DNA of 64,000 nucleotides from Haliscomenobacter sp033763495 (GTDB lineage Bacteria > Bacteroidota > Bacteroidia > Chitinophagales > Saprospiraceae). Below the pieces are notes generated by a model. The model saw only the letters and a list, made by a program, of their open reading frames with translations. It was not told the DNA's origin and made no database searches. The position numbers were made by a program, and so were the translations under genes. The DNA lies in assembly GCF_033763495.1 (NCBI RefSeq), contig NZ_JANRKL010000029.1, forward strand, positions 51,195 to 115,194. Reading direction: 5' to 3'. Below, one piece after another: positions 8,981 through 17,406 of this stretch. Every line of letters starts with the position of its first letter. Position 1 is the first letter of the stretch.

Positions 8981-9484
8981 ATGAAACTGCTCAAGAGGAT
9001 TGGCCTTTTGCTGCTATTGCTAGCAATTGCCATTCAATTTGTTCCAGTCAACCGCAGCAATCCAGCCGTTGACCCCAATCAGGATTACCTCAAAGTAAGT
9101 GCTGCACCCGCTGAGGTTGCGCGTTTACTCAAAGCTTCCTGCTACGATTGTCACTCTAATGAAGCGAAGTACCCCTGGTATTCCTACGTCGCGCCAGTCT
9201 CTTTTTTGGTACAAAACCACATCCAGGAAGGGCGCTCCAAGGTAAATTTTTCCACTTGGGGTAACAGTTCTGCGCACGATCAGTCAGAAGCTTTGGAGGA
9301 AATCCCCGAAACCATTGCTGAAGGGGAAATGCCCTTATGGGATTACAAATTGATGCACCCTGAAGCGAAACTGAGCGAAGCGGAAAAACGGACCCTGATC
9401 GACTGGTTTAACTCAGGAAGCCAGGCCACTGGCCAAACCGGGGGTGACAAAAATCACCAGGAAGGAGAGGACCATGATGATTGA
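8981..9484 (+). CDS. Haem-binding domain protein (Haem_bd family)
   Basis: 167 residues. An N-terminal hydrophobic segment (LLKRIGLLLLLLAIAIQFVP) anchors or exports it. The domain contains the haem-attachment motif CYDCH at about residue 52, followed by SNEAKYPWYSYVAPVSF and the HIQEGRSKVNFSTW region that mark the Pfam Haem_bd family of short periplasmic proteins. The C-terminus is charged and His/Asp-rich (GGDKNHQEGEDHDD). It follows the metal pump in the same direction; a role in redox or metal handling in the periplasm is inferred. Confidence 0.8.
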   Translation: MKLLKRIGLLLLLLAIAIQFVPVNRSNPAVDPNQDYLKVSAAPAEVARLLKASCYDCHSNEAKYPWYSYVAPVSFLVQNHIQEGRSKVNFSTWGNSSAHDQSEALEEIPETIAEGEMPLWDYKLMHPEAKLSEAEKRTLIDWFNSGSQATGQTGGDKNHQEGEDHDD

Positions 9485-9603
9485 TTTTTCGTTAGATACC
9501 ACATCACAAAGTTGATTTTGTATTTAGTTAAAAATCTTTAACTATTTTTCGGAGGAGAAATCCATGCCTTCAGGCAACTTCCAAAGAAATTTTGCAGTAT
9601 AGA

Positions 9604-9649
9604 AAGGAGGGATTTAGTTACATGAGTACACCACACTGAATCCCTCCTT
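9604..9649. repeat. Perfect 11-bp inverted repeat before cytochrome-type gene
   Basis: AAGGAGGGATT (9604-9614) and AATCCCTCCTT (9639-9649) enclose a 24-base loop, 16 bases before ATG 9666. It could terminate the upstream transcript or form the leader of the next one; the remaining intergenic bases 9485-9603 show nothing else. Confidence 0.6.
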
Positions 9650-9665
9650 ATAATGTAAATGTAAC

Positions 9666-10334
9666 ATGACGGTGAAAAAACAATTTATTGGCTACCTCGT
9701 CCCCGGTTTATTAGGGGTCTTGTTCATTTTTAGTGCTTGTACACAGGAAAAAGTAGTAAACGTCAATCCGGTTTGTTTTGAGAAAGACGTGTTACCAATT
9801 TTTATTTCCAATTGTACCCAAAGCGGCTGCCACAATAGCCTTGATCGAGAAGAAGGAATTGAACTGACTTCTTATGCGACTATTGTGTCTAATGGAGTCA
9901 ATCCAGGGGATTATAAGAGCAGTAAATTGTACAAGGTTTTGGTTTCAGTGGGCGACGAGTTGATGCCTAAGAAACCCTACAATCGGCTTACTGCTGAGCA
10001 GATTGGTACCATCGCCCTTTGGATTGAACAAGGTGCCAAAAATACCACTTGCGCTGGTACGACCTGTGATGTGAGCAAGGTAACTTTTGCTAAAACGGTA
10101 AAACCCATCCTTGATCGCTCCTGTAATGGTTGTCATGCAGGTAGTGCACCCTCTGGCAATATCGATCTTTCCACTCATACCAATGTCAAAAGGTATGTTC
10201 AGGACGGAAGTTTATTCGGAAGTATAAACCACGATGCTGGTTTTGTGCGTATGCCTGATGGAGCCGCAAAGCTCCCATCCTGCGAAATCAGCTCCATCAA
10301 GGAATGGATTCGCCTGGGCGCCCTTAACAATTAA
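9666..10334 (+). CDS. Cytochrome-c-like lipoprotein with two CxxCH-type motifs
   Basis: 222 residues. MTVKKQFIGYLVPGLLG followed by VLFIFSAC is a lipoprotein signal. The first repeat has CFEKDVLPIFISNCTQSGCHN (shown in parts: PVCFEKDVLPIF, NCTQSGCHN) and the second has TVKPILDRSCNGCHAGSAP; each resembles the planctomycete-type cytochrome C domain. CNGCH is a canonical haem site, whereas CTQSGCH has one extra residue between the cysteines (CxxxxCH from the first Cys), so attachment of haem at the first site is uncertain. It heads a cluster with YceI and DUF5777 genes that recurs in Bacteroidota. Confidence 0.8.
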   Translation: MTVKKQFIGYLVPGLLGVLFIFSACTQEKVVNVNPVCFEKDVLPIFISNCTQSGCHNSLDREEGIELTSYATIVSNGVNPGDYKSSKLYKVLVSVGDELMPKKPYNRLTAEQIGTIALWIEQGAKNTTCAGTTCDVSKVTFAKTVKPILDRSCNGCHAGSAPSGNIDLSTHTNVKRYVQDGSLFGSINHDAGFVRMPDGAAKLPSCEISSIKEWIRLGALNN

Positions 10335-10347
10335 AAACTTTAATTCT

Positions 10348-10923
10348 ATGAACGTAACCCGCTTTTTCTATCTGCTGATGCTGCTCGCCAGTATCATTAC
10401 CACTACAAATGCCCAATCTAAGTACTTCACCCGCACCGGAACTGTCGTCTTTGACGCCGAGGGCAAATTGGATGACATCGAAGAAATCAAAGCCAAGAAT
10501 ACCGCTGCTACCTGTGTATTGGATGCCGCTACCGGGCAAATGGAATGGGCAGTGACCATGAACAAATTTGCTTTCGCCAACTCACTAATGCAGAAACACT
10601 TCAACGAAAACTATGTTGAAAGTGAAAAATACCCCAAAGCAAATTTTAGGGGTAAAATCAATGACATCAGTAAAGTTAACTTTGACAAGGATGGAACCTA
10701 TCCTGTTGGGGTAACCGGAAACATGACCCTACATGGCGTAACCAAAGAAGTAAATGTGAAAGGAGCTATCACGGTCGAAAAAGGAAAAATCCTGGTCAAT
10801 TCAGGTTTTGAGATCCCACTAAAGGACTATAAAATTGATATTCCTACGGTAGTGTTTGTCAAAATTGCGGAAAGTGCCAAGGTCACGGTAAGCGCAGCTC
10901 TGGAAATCCTAAAAGGTAAATAA
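10348..10923 (+). CDS. YceI family periplasmic protein
   Basis: 191 residues from ATG 10348; upstream in-frame sequence overlaps the preceding gene and is rejected. A signal peptide (FFYLLMLLASIITTTNAQ) precedes a lipocalin-like YceI domain: YFTRTGTVVFDAE, KFAFANSLMQKHFNENYVES, FRGKINDISKV and GNMTLHGVTKEVNVKGAI, with the family's hydrophobic barrel for isoprenoid or amphiphile binding. It starts 13 bases after the cytochrome-like gene and ends 5 bases before DUF5777, so the three are one operon. A lipid or quinone carrier role is inferred from the family. Confidence 0.88.
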   Translation: MNVTRFFYLLMLLASIITTTNAQSKYFTRTGTVVFDAEGKLDDIEEIKAKNTAATCVLDAATGQMEWAVTMNKFAFANSLMQKHFNENYVESEKYPKANFRGKINDISKVNFDKDGTYPVGVTGNMTLHGVTKEVNVKGAITVEKGKILVNSGFEIPLKDYKIDIPTVVFVKIAESAKVTVSAALEILKGK

Positions 10924-10928
10924 GCACA

Positions 10929-11831
10929 ATGAAAAAACTCTGGCAACGATTGGCGCTATTGGCGCTTTTAATCAACATTAGTAGCAGTCTATTCGCTCAG
11001 GATGATCTGCTAGGTTTACTGGGAGAAGAAGAAACTGGTGACAAAGTAGTCAATGCCTTTAAATCACCACGAGTGATCAACGGCCACAGCATGGAAATGT
11101 TGGACGCGGGTGCACTGGATTTTCGGATCCTGCACCGTTTTGGCAAAATCAATCAAGGCTTTTACGACATGTTTGGACTGGATAATGCCTCTATGCGGAT
11201 GGGATTTGACTATGGTATTACCCCTAATCTTACGGTTGGGTTTGGTCGTAGTACTTCCCGCAAGGAACTGGATGGTTTTTTGAAATACCGCCTTTTGTGG
11301 CAAAGCCGGGGAAGTAAAAGCGTTCCGGTTTCGCTGGTTTTGGTTGGAGGGCTTACCTACAATGGTTTAAAAGAACCTTTCGCCAGTCTGGAGATTGAGC
11401 CAAATTTTACACGCCGCACGGCTTATTATACCCAGGCCATCGTAGGGCGCAAGTTCAGCGAAAAGTTTTCGGCTCAATTGGTTCCCACCTGGTTGCACCG
11501 CAACATCGTGGAGAACGAATTGGAGTCCAATGACATCGTTGCCCTGGGCATGGGCCTGCGTTACAAATTTGTCAAAAGGGTCGCTTTAGTCGTAGATTAT
11601 TACTATGCTTTTAATCGTTTTCCAGACGATCCAACTTACAATCCAACTTCCATTGGTTTTGACATTGATACAGGTGGCCACGTTTTCCAATTGCATTTTT
11701 CCAATGCGGTGGGCATGAACGAACGCGCCTTCCTGACTGATGCCAACGGCAGTTGGTTGAAGGGAGAAATTCAATTTGGGTTCAACCTATCACGGGTGTT
11801 CCAGTTGAAAGAGAAAAACAAGAAGTCTTAA
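10929..11831 (+). CDS. DUF5777 family beta-barrel protein
   Basis: 300 residues with signal peptide (LALLALLINISSSLFAQ). The mature part alternates hydrophobic residues as in an outer-membrane barrel and contains ALDFRILHRFGKINQGFYD, MRMGFDYGITPNLTVGFG and RALLVVDYYYAFNR-like strands typical of DUF5777. The function is unknown; constant company of cytochrome-like and YceI genes suggests an outer-membrane element of a redox or lipid system. A hairpin and T-run follow the stop codon. Confidence 0.78.
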   Translation: MKKLWQRLALLALLINISSSLFAQDDLLGLLGEEETGDKVVNAFKSPRVINGHSMEMLDAGALDFRILHRFGKINQGFYDMFGLDNASMRMGFDYGITPNLTVGFGRSTSRKELDGFLKYRLLWQSRGSKSVPVSLVLVGGLTYNGLKEPFASLEIEPNFTRRTAYYTQAIVGRKFSEKFSAQLVPTWLHRNIVENELESNDIVALGMGLRYKFVKRVALVVDYYYAFNRFPDDPTYNPTSIGFDIDTGGHVFQLHFSNAVGMNERAFLTDANGSWLKGEIQFGFNLSRVFQLKEKNKKS

Positions 11832-11854
11832 TAGAGTAATGCGTTTTATAACTA

Positions 11855-11891
11855 AGGGGTGGTCCTGAAGCATTGGGGTCACCTCTTTTTT
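11855..11891 (+). terminator. Terminator between DUF5777 and M43 protease genes
   Basis: AGGGGTG (11855-11861) and CACCTCT (11880-11886) form a stem with one wobble pair, followed by TTTTTTATT. It lies between convergent genes and can end the forward operon. Confidence 0.6.
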
Positions 11892-11892
11892 A

Positions 11893-13131
11893 TTACAAAC
11901 TGATCATCTTCGCCCCCCGAATTCTCGCTCCTTCCTCTGCCAATACTTTTCCTCTCGTCCCTAAAAATCGGCGGGGAGCATCAATTCCCTCCCAACTCAA
12001 CCCACAAGCATTGTGCAAAAGCGCCCCACTCCCCAATTCCAAACGGCCACCTGGTTCGATGGTAATGCGGGTATTTTCAGGTAAAGAGACCCGGGCCTGG
12101 ATGCGCAATACGGCTCCGGCAGCTATCCTGAGGTTTCCATACAAGTCTTTATCACCCTTCCACACAATGGTATCTGTAATGCTTATATCGTAATTCACCT
12201 GAGGTTTGCACCAATAAGGGATAAAAAAACGCCGCTCGAAGCTACTGGTATCCGCCATCCGGGCCTGCATGGTGCCAATTTGGCAAGGCGAAAGGGCATT
12301 TTGCAGGGCGTTGTAATCCATCATGTTGTTGGAGGCAGCGGTATCACAGGGTGGATCGGGGGTCTGGTTCCAGCAGGGGTTGCCGTGGGCTGGGGTGTCG
12401 TCGCAACCATCGTTGTAAAAGGCATGGGCCAGGCCCAGAAAGTGCCCTACTTCGTGGTTTAGAATGCCTCGATGTACCCAGGCCGGCTGTTTACTTTCAT
12501 ACAATCCGGCTATTTTGATGGCATTGCCCAGCATGACCCCTACTCCACCGCCTTGATGCTCTGGATGATGGGGCATGATGAAAATGTTGAGCACTGAATC
12601 TCCCTGAATCTGGTATTTCTTAATCACTTCCATCCGGTCCAAGTTAGCCAAAGGGCCTTTGTGGATGTAAAAGCTCAGGGTATCGTCGTAATGAAAATAA
12701 ACGCCTTGGTCTGGCGCTCCTGGTGCGGAAGGAGTTAGTTCATATTGGTACCGGGGTTGAATGACGGGAAGTTTGTTTTGATAAGGCTGCCAAAGTTTGT
12801 GGTTCTTTTGGAGATCCAGATTGGCATAATAAATCAGGTCTTTCGCCAAACGGATGGCCTCCTCCCCTTGGTAATTGTAGGCCCGGCTATGGGTGTTCAT
12901 AAAATGCACATTCAGACGCAGGTAACGGATAGGGGTATGCTGGAGTTGAGCCGTATCTGGGACGTAATGCTCAGGATTACGGTAAATGATGTTGAGGCGG
13001 CGGGGACGCTGATCCGCACTTGCAGTAGCTTCCCGCCGGATGATTTTTTTGGTAGGCAACCATTTTTGGGCCAGCACAGGCAAAGGGAGGATGAAAATAA
13101 ACAAACCTAAAAGTCCCTTTGTCCAATGCAT
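11893..13131 (-). CDS. M43 (pappalysin/cytophagalysin-type) zinc metalloprotease
   Basis: 412 residues, exported by a signal peptide (GLLGLFIFILPLPVLAQ). The catalytic motif HEVGHFLGLAH is at about residues 226-236 (three zinc-binding His and catalytic Glu) and the Met-turn NNMMDY follows at about 268-273, the M43 metzincin pattern. Cys pairs (NDGCDD, GNPCWNQ, DPPCDTA, LSPCQIG) suggest disulfides. The C-terminal 90 residues (YGNLRIAAGAVLRIQARVSL) look like a short beta-helix or adhesion-like module; no clear type IX sorting domain is visible. Secreted protein degradation is the likely role. Confidence 0.85.
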   Translation of the reverse strand: MHWTKGLLGLFIFILPLPVLAQKWLPTKKIIRREATASADQRPRRLNIIYRNPEHYVPDTAQLQHTPIRYLRLNVHFMNTHSRAYNYQGEEAIRLAKDLIYYANLDLQKNHKLWQPYQNKLPVIQPRYQYELTPSAPGAPDQGVYFHYDDTLSFYIHKGPLANLDRMEVIKKYQIQGDSVLNIFIMPHHPEHQGGGVGVMLGNAIKIAGLYESKQPAWVHRGILNHEVGHFLGLAHAFYNDGCDDTPAHGNPCWNQTPDPPCDTAASNNMMDYNALQNALSPCQIGTMQARMADTSSFERRFFIPYWCKPQVNYDISITDTIVWKGDKDLYGNLRIAAGAVLRIQARVSLPENTRITIEPGGRLELGSGALLHNACGLSWEGIDAPRRFLGTRGKVLAEEGARIRGAKMISL

Positions 13132-13215
13132 ATTTCACGATTTAGGTCAGAACCAGAAAACAAATATTGAAGGAATGAAAGTTTCTCAACTTCTCTCAAC
13201 TTTTCTCAACTCCAT

Positions 13216-14025
13216 TTACCAGTCTCCTCCTGCCCCTCCCCCATCAAAGCCATCGCTACCGCCAAAGCCGCCCCAGTCGTCGCCTCCTCCGTTGCCGCCC
13301 CAATCACTATTGCGATCAGAACCGCCGCCGCCAAAGCCGCCGCCGGGAAAAATAATCCATCCACCACCTGGCCCATAGCCCCGGTCGTCGTAGCGGCCAC
13401 CACCATAGTAGCCACCCCCACCATTGTTGGGCCTGCGCGAAAGCACGGAGAACAGCACAATAACTCCGATAATAATGGCCAACAAGATCAAAAAAGAGAT
13501 GGCGCCACCACCTGTATTTTTACCTTTTGCATCATTGGTGAATTCACCCTCAGCAACCTTGATGATGTCATTTACAGCACCGTCCAGGCCCGCATAAAAA
13601 TCACCTTTTTTAAACGCTGGAGTGATGGTGTTTTCGATGATGCGTTTGGAGAGGGCGTCGGTGAGAAAACCTTGTACCCCCACATTGGTAACGATGCGGA
13701 TTTTGCGTTCGGCTTGGGCCACATAAATCAGCACGCCATTGTCTTTGTCCTTTTGGCCAATGCCCCAGGCTTGAGCCAGGCGATAGGAGTATTCAAAAGC
13801 ATCTTCGCCCTCCAGGGATCGGTCAATGACTATACCAATTTGAGTGGAAGTTGATTTTTCATAAGCCCGCAATTTTTGCTCCAGTGCGCTGGATTGTGCC
13901 GGGCTCAAAACACCCGCGTAATCGTTCACCATCGTTTGTGGGCGAGCGGGAATTTCTTTGGCAAAAACCCCATTCAGAACCCACAGTGAACTCAACAACA
14001 ACAGCAGGGATTTCATTTTCATCAC
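13216..14025 (-). CDS. TPM domain membrane protein with Gly-rich tail (YgcG family)
   Basis: 269 residues. A signal peptide (LLLLLSSLWVLNGVFA) leads to a TPM domain at about residues 25-160 (PQTMVNDYAGVLSPAQSSAL, STQIGIVIDRSLEGEDAFEY, GIGQKDKDNGVLIYVAQAER). A TM helix follows (AISFLILLAIIIGVIVLFSV), then a low-complexity tail dominated by Gly, Ser and Asp. TPM domains of this kind occur in YgcG-like proteins and, with LemA, in a widespread membrane cluster of unknown function. The gene is 21 bases downstream of the second TPM gene on the same strand. Confidence 0.88.
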   Translation of the reverse strand: MMKMKSLLLLLSSLWVLNGVFAKEIPARPQTMVNDYAGVLSPAQSSALEQKLRAYEKSTSTQIGIVIDRSLEGEDAFEYSYRLAQAWGIGQKDKDNGVLIYVAQAERKIRIVTNVGVQGFLTDALSKRIIENTITPAFKKGDFYAGLDGAVNDIIKVAEGEFTNDAKGKNTGGGAISFLILLAIIIGVIVLFSVLSRRPNNGGGGYYGGGRYDDRGYGPGGGWIIFPGGGFGGGGSDRNSDWGGNGGGDDWGGFGGSDGFDGGGAGGDW

Positions 14026-14046
14026 AAATGGTTTAAGAAAAAGAGA

Positions 14047-14487
14047 TTACATGTCGTAGGAAATATCATCTGGTAGTTCGTTCGGATTATCTTCGTCACC
14101 ATCCTGAGCCGGGAAATGTTTGTGGAGTTTGGCACCAATGAGGCGGACACCGGTACAGAGGCCTTCAGCAAAATCCTTGTTGCGAAAATGCTTCAACATT
14201 TCATCACGCACACCAACCCAAAAGTGGTTCATCACCCGGTCGTGGATCCCTTTGTCGCCAATAATGACCAACTGATGATCTTTAGGTACGATAAAAATCA
14301 GTACCCCATTCCGATCCTGGGTATTGGCCATTTTGAGGCGGTCAAATACACCCAATGCATCTTCCCAGGCTGTTTTGTTTACTTTGCCTTGTAGATGTAC
14401 GCGAATTTCACCAGTTGTGGCCCCTTCTGCTTCTTTGATGCAGTCGATGACGCGTTTTTCTTCGTCGGAGGACAGAAATTTGGTCAT
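14047..14487 (-). CDS. Cytosolic TPM domain protein
   Basis: 146 residues with no signal peptide: MTKFLSSDEEKRVIDCIKEA, TTGEIRVHLQGKV, DRNGVLIFIVPKDHQLVIIG and FAEGLCTGVRLIGAKL. This is a short TPM-fold protein with an acidic C-terminal end (DGDEDNPNELPDD). It lies between lemA and the larger TPM gene; the trio LemA-TPM-TPM is a recurring arrangement. The exact role is unknown; the TPM fold has been linked to phosphatase or assembly-factor functions in other proteins. Confidence 0.85.
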   Translation of the reverse strand: MTKFLSSDEEKRVIDCIKEAEGATTGEIRVHLQGKVNKTAWEDALGVFDRLKMANTQDRNGVLIFIVPKDHQLVIIGDKGIHDRVMNHFWVGVRDEMLKHFRNKDFAEGLCTGVRLIGAKLHKHFPAQDGDEDNPNELPDDISYDM

Positions 14488-14492
14488 AATGG

Positions 14493-14605
14493 CAAGTTGA
14501 AGTTGAAAAGTTAAAGAGTTGAGCAGTTGAAAAGAAGCTACCGCAGTAGCTTAGACAATCTCTTGGTCAAGACCGCTGCGGCAGCTAATTTTCAACTTTT
14601 CAACC
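14493..14605. repeat. Imperfect word-repetitive inverted repeat between lemA and TPM
   Basis: The left side carries GTTGAAAAG, GTTAAAGAGTTGAG and GTTGAAAAGAAGCTACCGCAG; the right side carries CTGCGGCAGCT and TTTTCAACTTTTCAACC. AGCTACCGCAG (14536-14546) pairs with the CTGCGGCAGCT block ending at 14586, and the GTTGAAAA words pair with TTTTCAAC. It shares the GCTACCGCAG core with the repeats at 1.3 kb and 63.95 kb. Confidence 0.7.
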
Positions 14606-14621
14606 CTAAACATTTCAGCTT

Positions 14622-15212
14622 TTATTCAAATTTTACATCCGGAGCATCCTGTGCACCTTGCTCTGCCTGGAATTGAGCCTTTTGTTTAAACCCAGCCATA
14701 CCTGCAATTATGCTTGCCGGGAAGCGGCGGACTTTTTTATTGTAGGCCGTAGAAACATCGTTGTAGTTGTCCCGTGCAACCTTAATGCGGTTTTCGGTGC
14801 CTTCCAGTTGTGATTGCAGTTCCAAAAACGACTGATTGGCCTTAAGTTCTGGGTATTGCTCTGCAATCACCATCAGGCGTCCCAAAGACTGAGAAATACC
14901 ACCTTGCGCTTGTTGAAAAGCAGCTAGTTGTTCAGGAGTAGCAGTGGCAGGATCAACGGTGATACTGGTTGCTTTCGAACGCGCTTCAATTACCGCAGTC
15001 AGAGTGCTTTTTTCAAAATTGGCCACTCCTTTTACAGTATTGACCAAGTTGGGAATCAGATCAGCCCGCCGCTGATAGGCAGATTGAACTTTGCCCCATG
15101 CGTTGTCAACATCTTCGTCTGCATTGACCATTCCGTTGTAAGTGCTACATCCACCCATAAGCGCAATCAGCCCCACCAGGATAAGTACAACTGCACTAAC
15201 TAAATTCTTCAT
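14622..15212 (-). CDS. lemA: LemA family lipoprotein
   Basis: 196 residues. The N-terminal membrane segment ends in GLIALMGGC (lipobox-like Cys22), then the LemA core: NGMVNADEDVDNAWGKVQSA, YQRRADLIPNLVNTVKGVAN, ARDNYNDVSTAYNKKVRRFP and a helical coiled-coil body. LemA proteins are membrane-anchored helical bundles of unclear function that commonly pair with TPM proteins, as here. It is first in the minus-strand cluster; a long repeat separates it from the TPM genes. Confidence 0.92.
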   Translation of the reverse strand: MKNLVSAVVLILVGLIALMGGCSTYNGMVNADEDVDNAWGKVQSAYQRRADLIPNLVNTVKGVANFEKSTLTAVIEARSKATSITVDPATATPEQLAAFQQAQGGISQSLGRLMVIAEQYPELKANQSFLELQSQLEGTENRIKVARDNYNDVSTAYNKKVRRFPASIIAGMAGFKQKAQFQAEQGAQDAPDVKFE

Positions 15213-15404
15213 CGTATTGGTTTTTTAGAAGTTTTCAAAATTTGGAACAATATTGGACTGAAAAGAACTGTCTCCGAAAAATTTCCTCCCAATCGCTACA
15301 AATTGTCGGCGAATCGGGGCTTTTTTGGCTTGACCAAGGTACCGTTTTTTATGATAGTTGAGCAAGTGAGGAGTTGAGAAAGTTTAGGTTTCCACCATCA
15401 ATGC

Positions 15405-16487
15405 TCAACTTCTCGATTCTAAAAACAATCGAACCAAATCTTCTGCTGCATGAAAGGGCGATTGTTTCTGTGTCAACACCTCTGCCTCTTTTTCGTTCAG
15501 CAATGCCGCCACTTGAGGATGCTGATAAAATTGTTCCCGCAAAGCCTGCTGGATGCTCTCGTGCAGCCAGTAGCGGGCCTGGGACTGGCGCTGGAGTTGA
15601 AAAAAGCCATTTGCCTCAGAAAAACGCCTGAACTCTTCTACCAACCCCCAAATCTCGGCCATCCCCATTCCACTCAATGCCGAGCAAGTCAACACCTGAA
15701 CAGTCCAATTGCTGGCTTTGGGTGGAAATAGGTGTAGTGCATTGCGGTAATCCGCGGCGGCGCGTTTGGCCCTTGCCTGGTTGTCGCCATCCGCTTTATT
15801 CACTGCAATCAAGTCTGCCATTTCTACTATACCTCTTTTGATGCCCTGAAGTTCATCACCAGCACCAGGAAGTAGCAACAAAAGAAAAAAATCGACCATA
15901 GAATGTACAGCTACCTCGGATTGTCCAACTCCGACCGTTTCGATGATGAGTGTATCAAAACCGGCTGCCTCACACAAAATCAGGGTTTCCCGGGTTTTGC
16001 GGGCCACCCCGCCGAGGGAGTCACCAGCCGCCGAAGGGCGAATGTATACGCTGGGATCGAGGGCCAGTTTGGCCATTCGGGTTTTATCCCCCAGAATGCT
16101 GCCTTTGCTGATTTGGCTGCTGGGATCGATGGCCAATACCGCTAATTTTCGGCTATTCGCGCTCAAGTTTTGCCCAAAAGCTTCGATAAAAGTACTTTTG
16201 CCTACCCCCGGCACCCCAGTAATCCCGATGCGAATGGAGTTTCCGCTATGGGGCAAACAGGCTTCGATGATCTCGTGGGCCAAAGCTTGATGCTTGGCTT
16301 GTTTGCTCTCAATCAAGGTAATGGCCTGGCTTAAGCGTACACGATCACCCCCCAAAATACCAGTGATGTATTCGCCCGCCTCACTGAGTTTACGCCTGGG
16401 CTTGGGGGTCCAGTCTGGGTTCAGCGAAGCAGGTTGGGGGATGCCCTTTTGAACCGAAGGCCTAGTATGGTCTTTTGGGTCTGCCAT
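15405..16487 (-). CDS. meaB: MeaB/ArgK-type GTPase (methylmalonyl-CoA mutase chaperone)
   Basis: 360 residues from ATG 16487; the frame runs on to 16565 but that overlaps the upstream gene, so the downstream ATG, 10 bases after the upstream stop, is chosen. G-domain motifs: Walker A GVPGVGKSTF, SKGSILGDKTRMAKLA, the switch region with RPSAAGDSLGGVARKTRETL, DTLIIETVGVGQSE and the specificity motif AVNKADGD. These are diagnostic of MeaB, which guards adenosylcobalamin loading of methylmalonyl-CoA mutase. The mutase itself is not in the window. Just past the 3' end, GAGGAGTTGAG (15368-15378) pairs with CTCAACTTCTC (15404-15414). Confidence 0.92.
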   Translation of the reverse strand: MADPKDHTRPSVQKGIPQPASLNPDWTPKPRRKLSEAGEYITGILGGDRVRLSQAITLIESKQAKHQALAHEIIEACLPHSGNSIRIGITGVPGVGKSTFIEAFGQNLSANSRKLAVLAIDPSSQISKGSILGDKTRMAKLALDPSVYIRPSAAGDSLGGVARKTRETLILCEAAGFDTLIIETVGVGQSEVAVHSMVDFFLLLLLPGAGDELQGIKRGIVEMADLIAVNKADGDNQARAKRAAADYRNALHLFPPKASNWTVQVLTCSALSGMGMAEIWGLVEEFRRFSEANGFFQLQRQSQARYWLHESIQQALREQFYQHPQVAALLNEKEAEVLTQKQSPFHAAEDLVRLFLESRS

Positions 16488-16497
16488 AAAATTATTG

Positions 16498-17274
16498 CTA
16501 CTTGCCTTTGAATTGTGGCTGCCGTTTTTCCAAAAAAGCTTGTACCCCCTCAGCGAAATCAACACTTGATCCTGCCAGGCCTTGCAAATCCATTTCGAGT
16601 TGCAACTGTTGAGTCAGTGAATGCCCATCTGAAGCCTGAATGGCTTGTTTGATCAACCCCAAGGCATAAGTAGGCATAGTAGCCAGTTTTTCTGCCAATG
16701 CCCAGGAAGCAGTTGCAAAGTCTTCATCAGGATAAACTTCGTAAATCATCCCGATATTACGCGCCTCAGTAGCGGTGATTTTTTCACCCAACATCATCAT
16801 GGCAGTGGCTCGCTGTTTGCCCACCAAACGTGGTAAGGTAAAGGTACCGCCACTGTCCGGCACCAGCCCGATCTTGCTAAAAGCCTGTATAAAACTGGCC
16901 GATTGAGTGGCTACCACCAGATCACAAATCAGCGCCAAATTGGCACCTGCGCCCGCTGCAACTCCATTTACTGCAGCTACCACAGGTTTGGGAAGGTTGT
17001 TGATTTGTAAAATGATTGGGTTGTAGTATTCGCCCAATAATTCATCAAAAGTAGGCGGGTTGGGTTCCTGTAGTTCATTGAGGTCCTGCCCCGCACAAAA
17101 GGCTTTGCCCGTTCCACTGAGGTACACAGCCCGAATTTCATCGTCGCTTGCACAAGTTTTCAACACGTCCTGAAGGGCTTTACCCATCGGTCGGTTCAAA
17201 CTGTTGTACACCGTTGGCCGATTGAGGATCACCCGGGCAACCTGGCCGATTTTTTCAAAAAGGATACTTTCCAT
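16498..17274 (-). CDS. Enoyl-CoA hydratase/isomerase (PaaG-like)
   Basis: 258 residues of the crotonase fold. CoA/oxyanion-hole segments are GKAFCAGQDLNEL and AAVNGVAAGAGANLALICDL; the KIGLVPDSGGTFTLPRLVGK segment, with Asp in place of the usual Glu, resembles PaaG 1,2-epoxyphenylacetyl-CoA isomerase. The C-terminal helix (DFAEGVQAFLEKRQPQFKGK) is normal. No other phenylacetate genes are nearby, so general fatty-acid or aromatic CoA metabolism cannot be decided. It is followed 10 bases later by meaB in one transcription unit. Confidence 0.85.
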   Translation of the reverse strand: MESILFEKIGQVARVILNRPTVYNSLNRPMGKALQDVLKTCASDDEIRAVYLSGTGKAFCAGQDLNELQEPNPPTFDELLGEYYNPIILQINNLPKPVVAAVNGVAAGAGANLALICDLVVATQSASFIQAFSKIGLVPDSGGTFTLPRLVGKQRATAMMMLGEKITATEARNIGMIYEVYPDEDFATASWALAEKLATMPTYALGLIKQAIQASDGHSLTQQLQLEMDLQGLAGSSVDFAEGVQAFLEKRQPQFKGK

Positions 17275-17406
17275 TTGGTTTTATTGCCTTATAGTCAAAT
17301 GTACTATGCTAAAAAGGATTTTTTGAAAAAAAGTGAATTTCTCATTTCACTTTCTGTTGCTTTATCTTGTTCTATCTGTACCTTCGAATTAGACAAAATA
17401 CTTCCC

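Noticed and set aside
13216..13460. Gly-rich repeats at the TPM protein end, considered as a DNA repeat or CRISPR-like array
   Set aside because: They are in-frame GGX codons of the protein tail; no regular spacing. No CRISPR array was found in the window.
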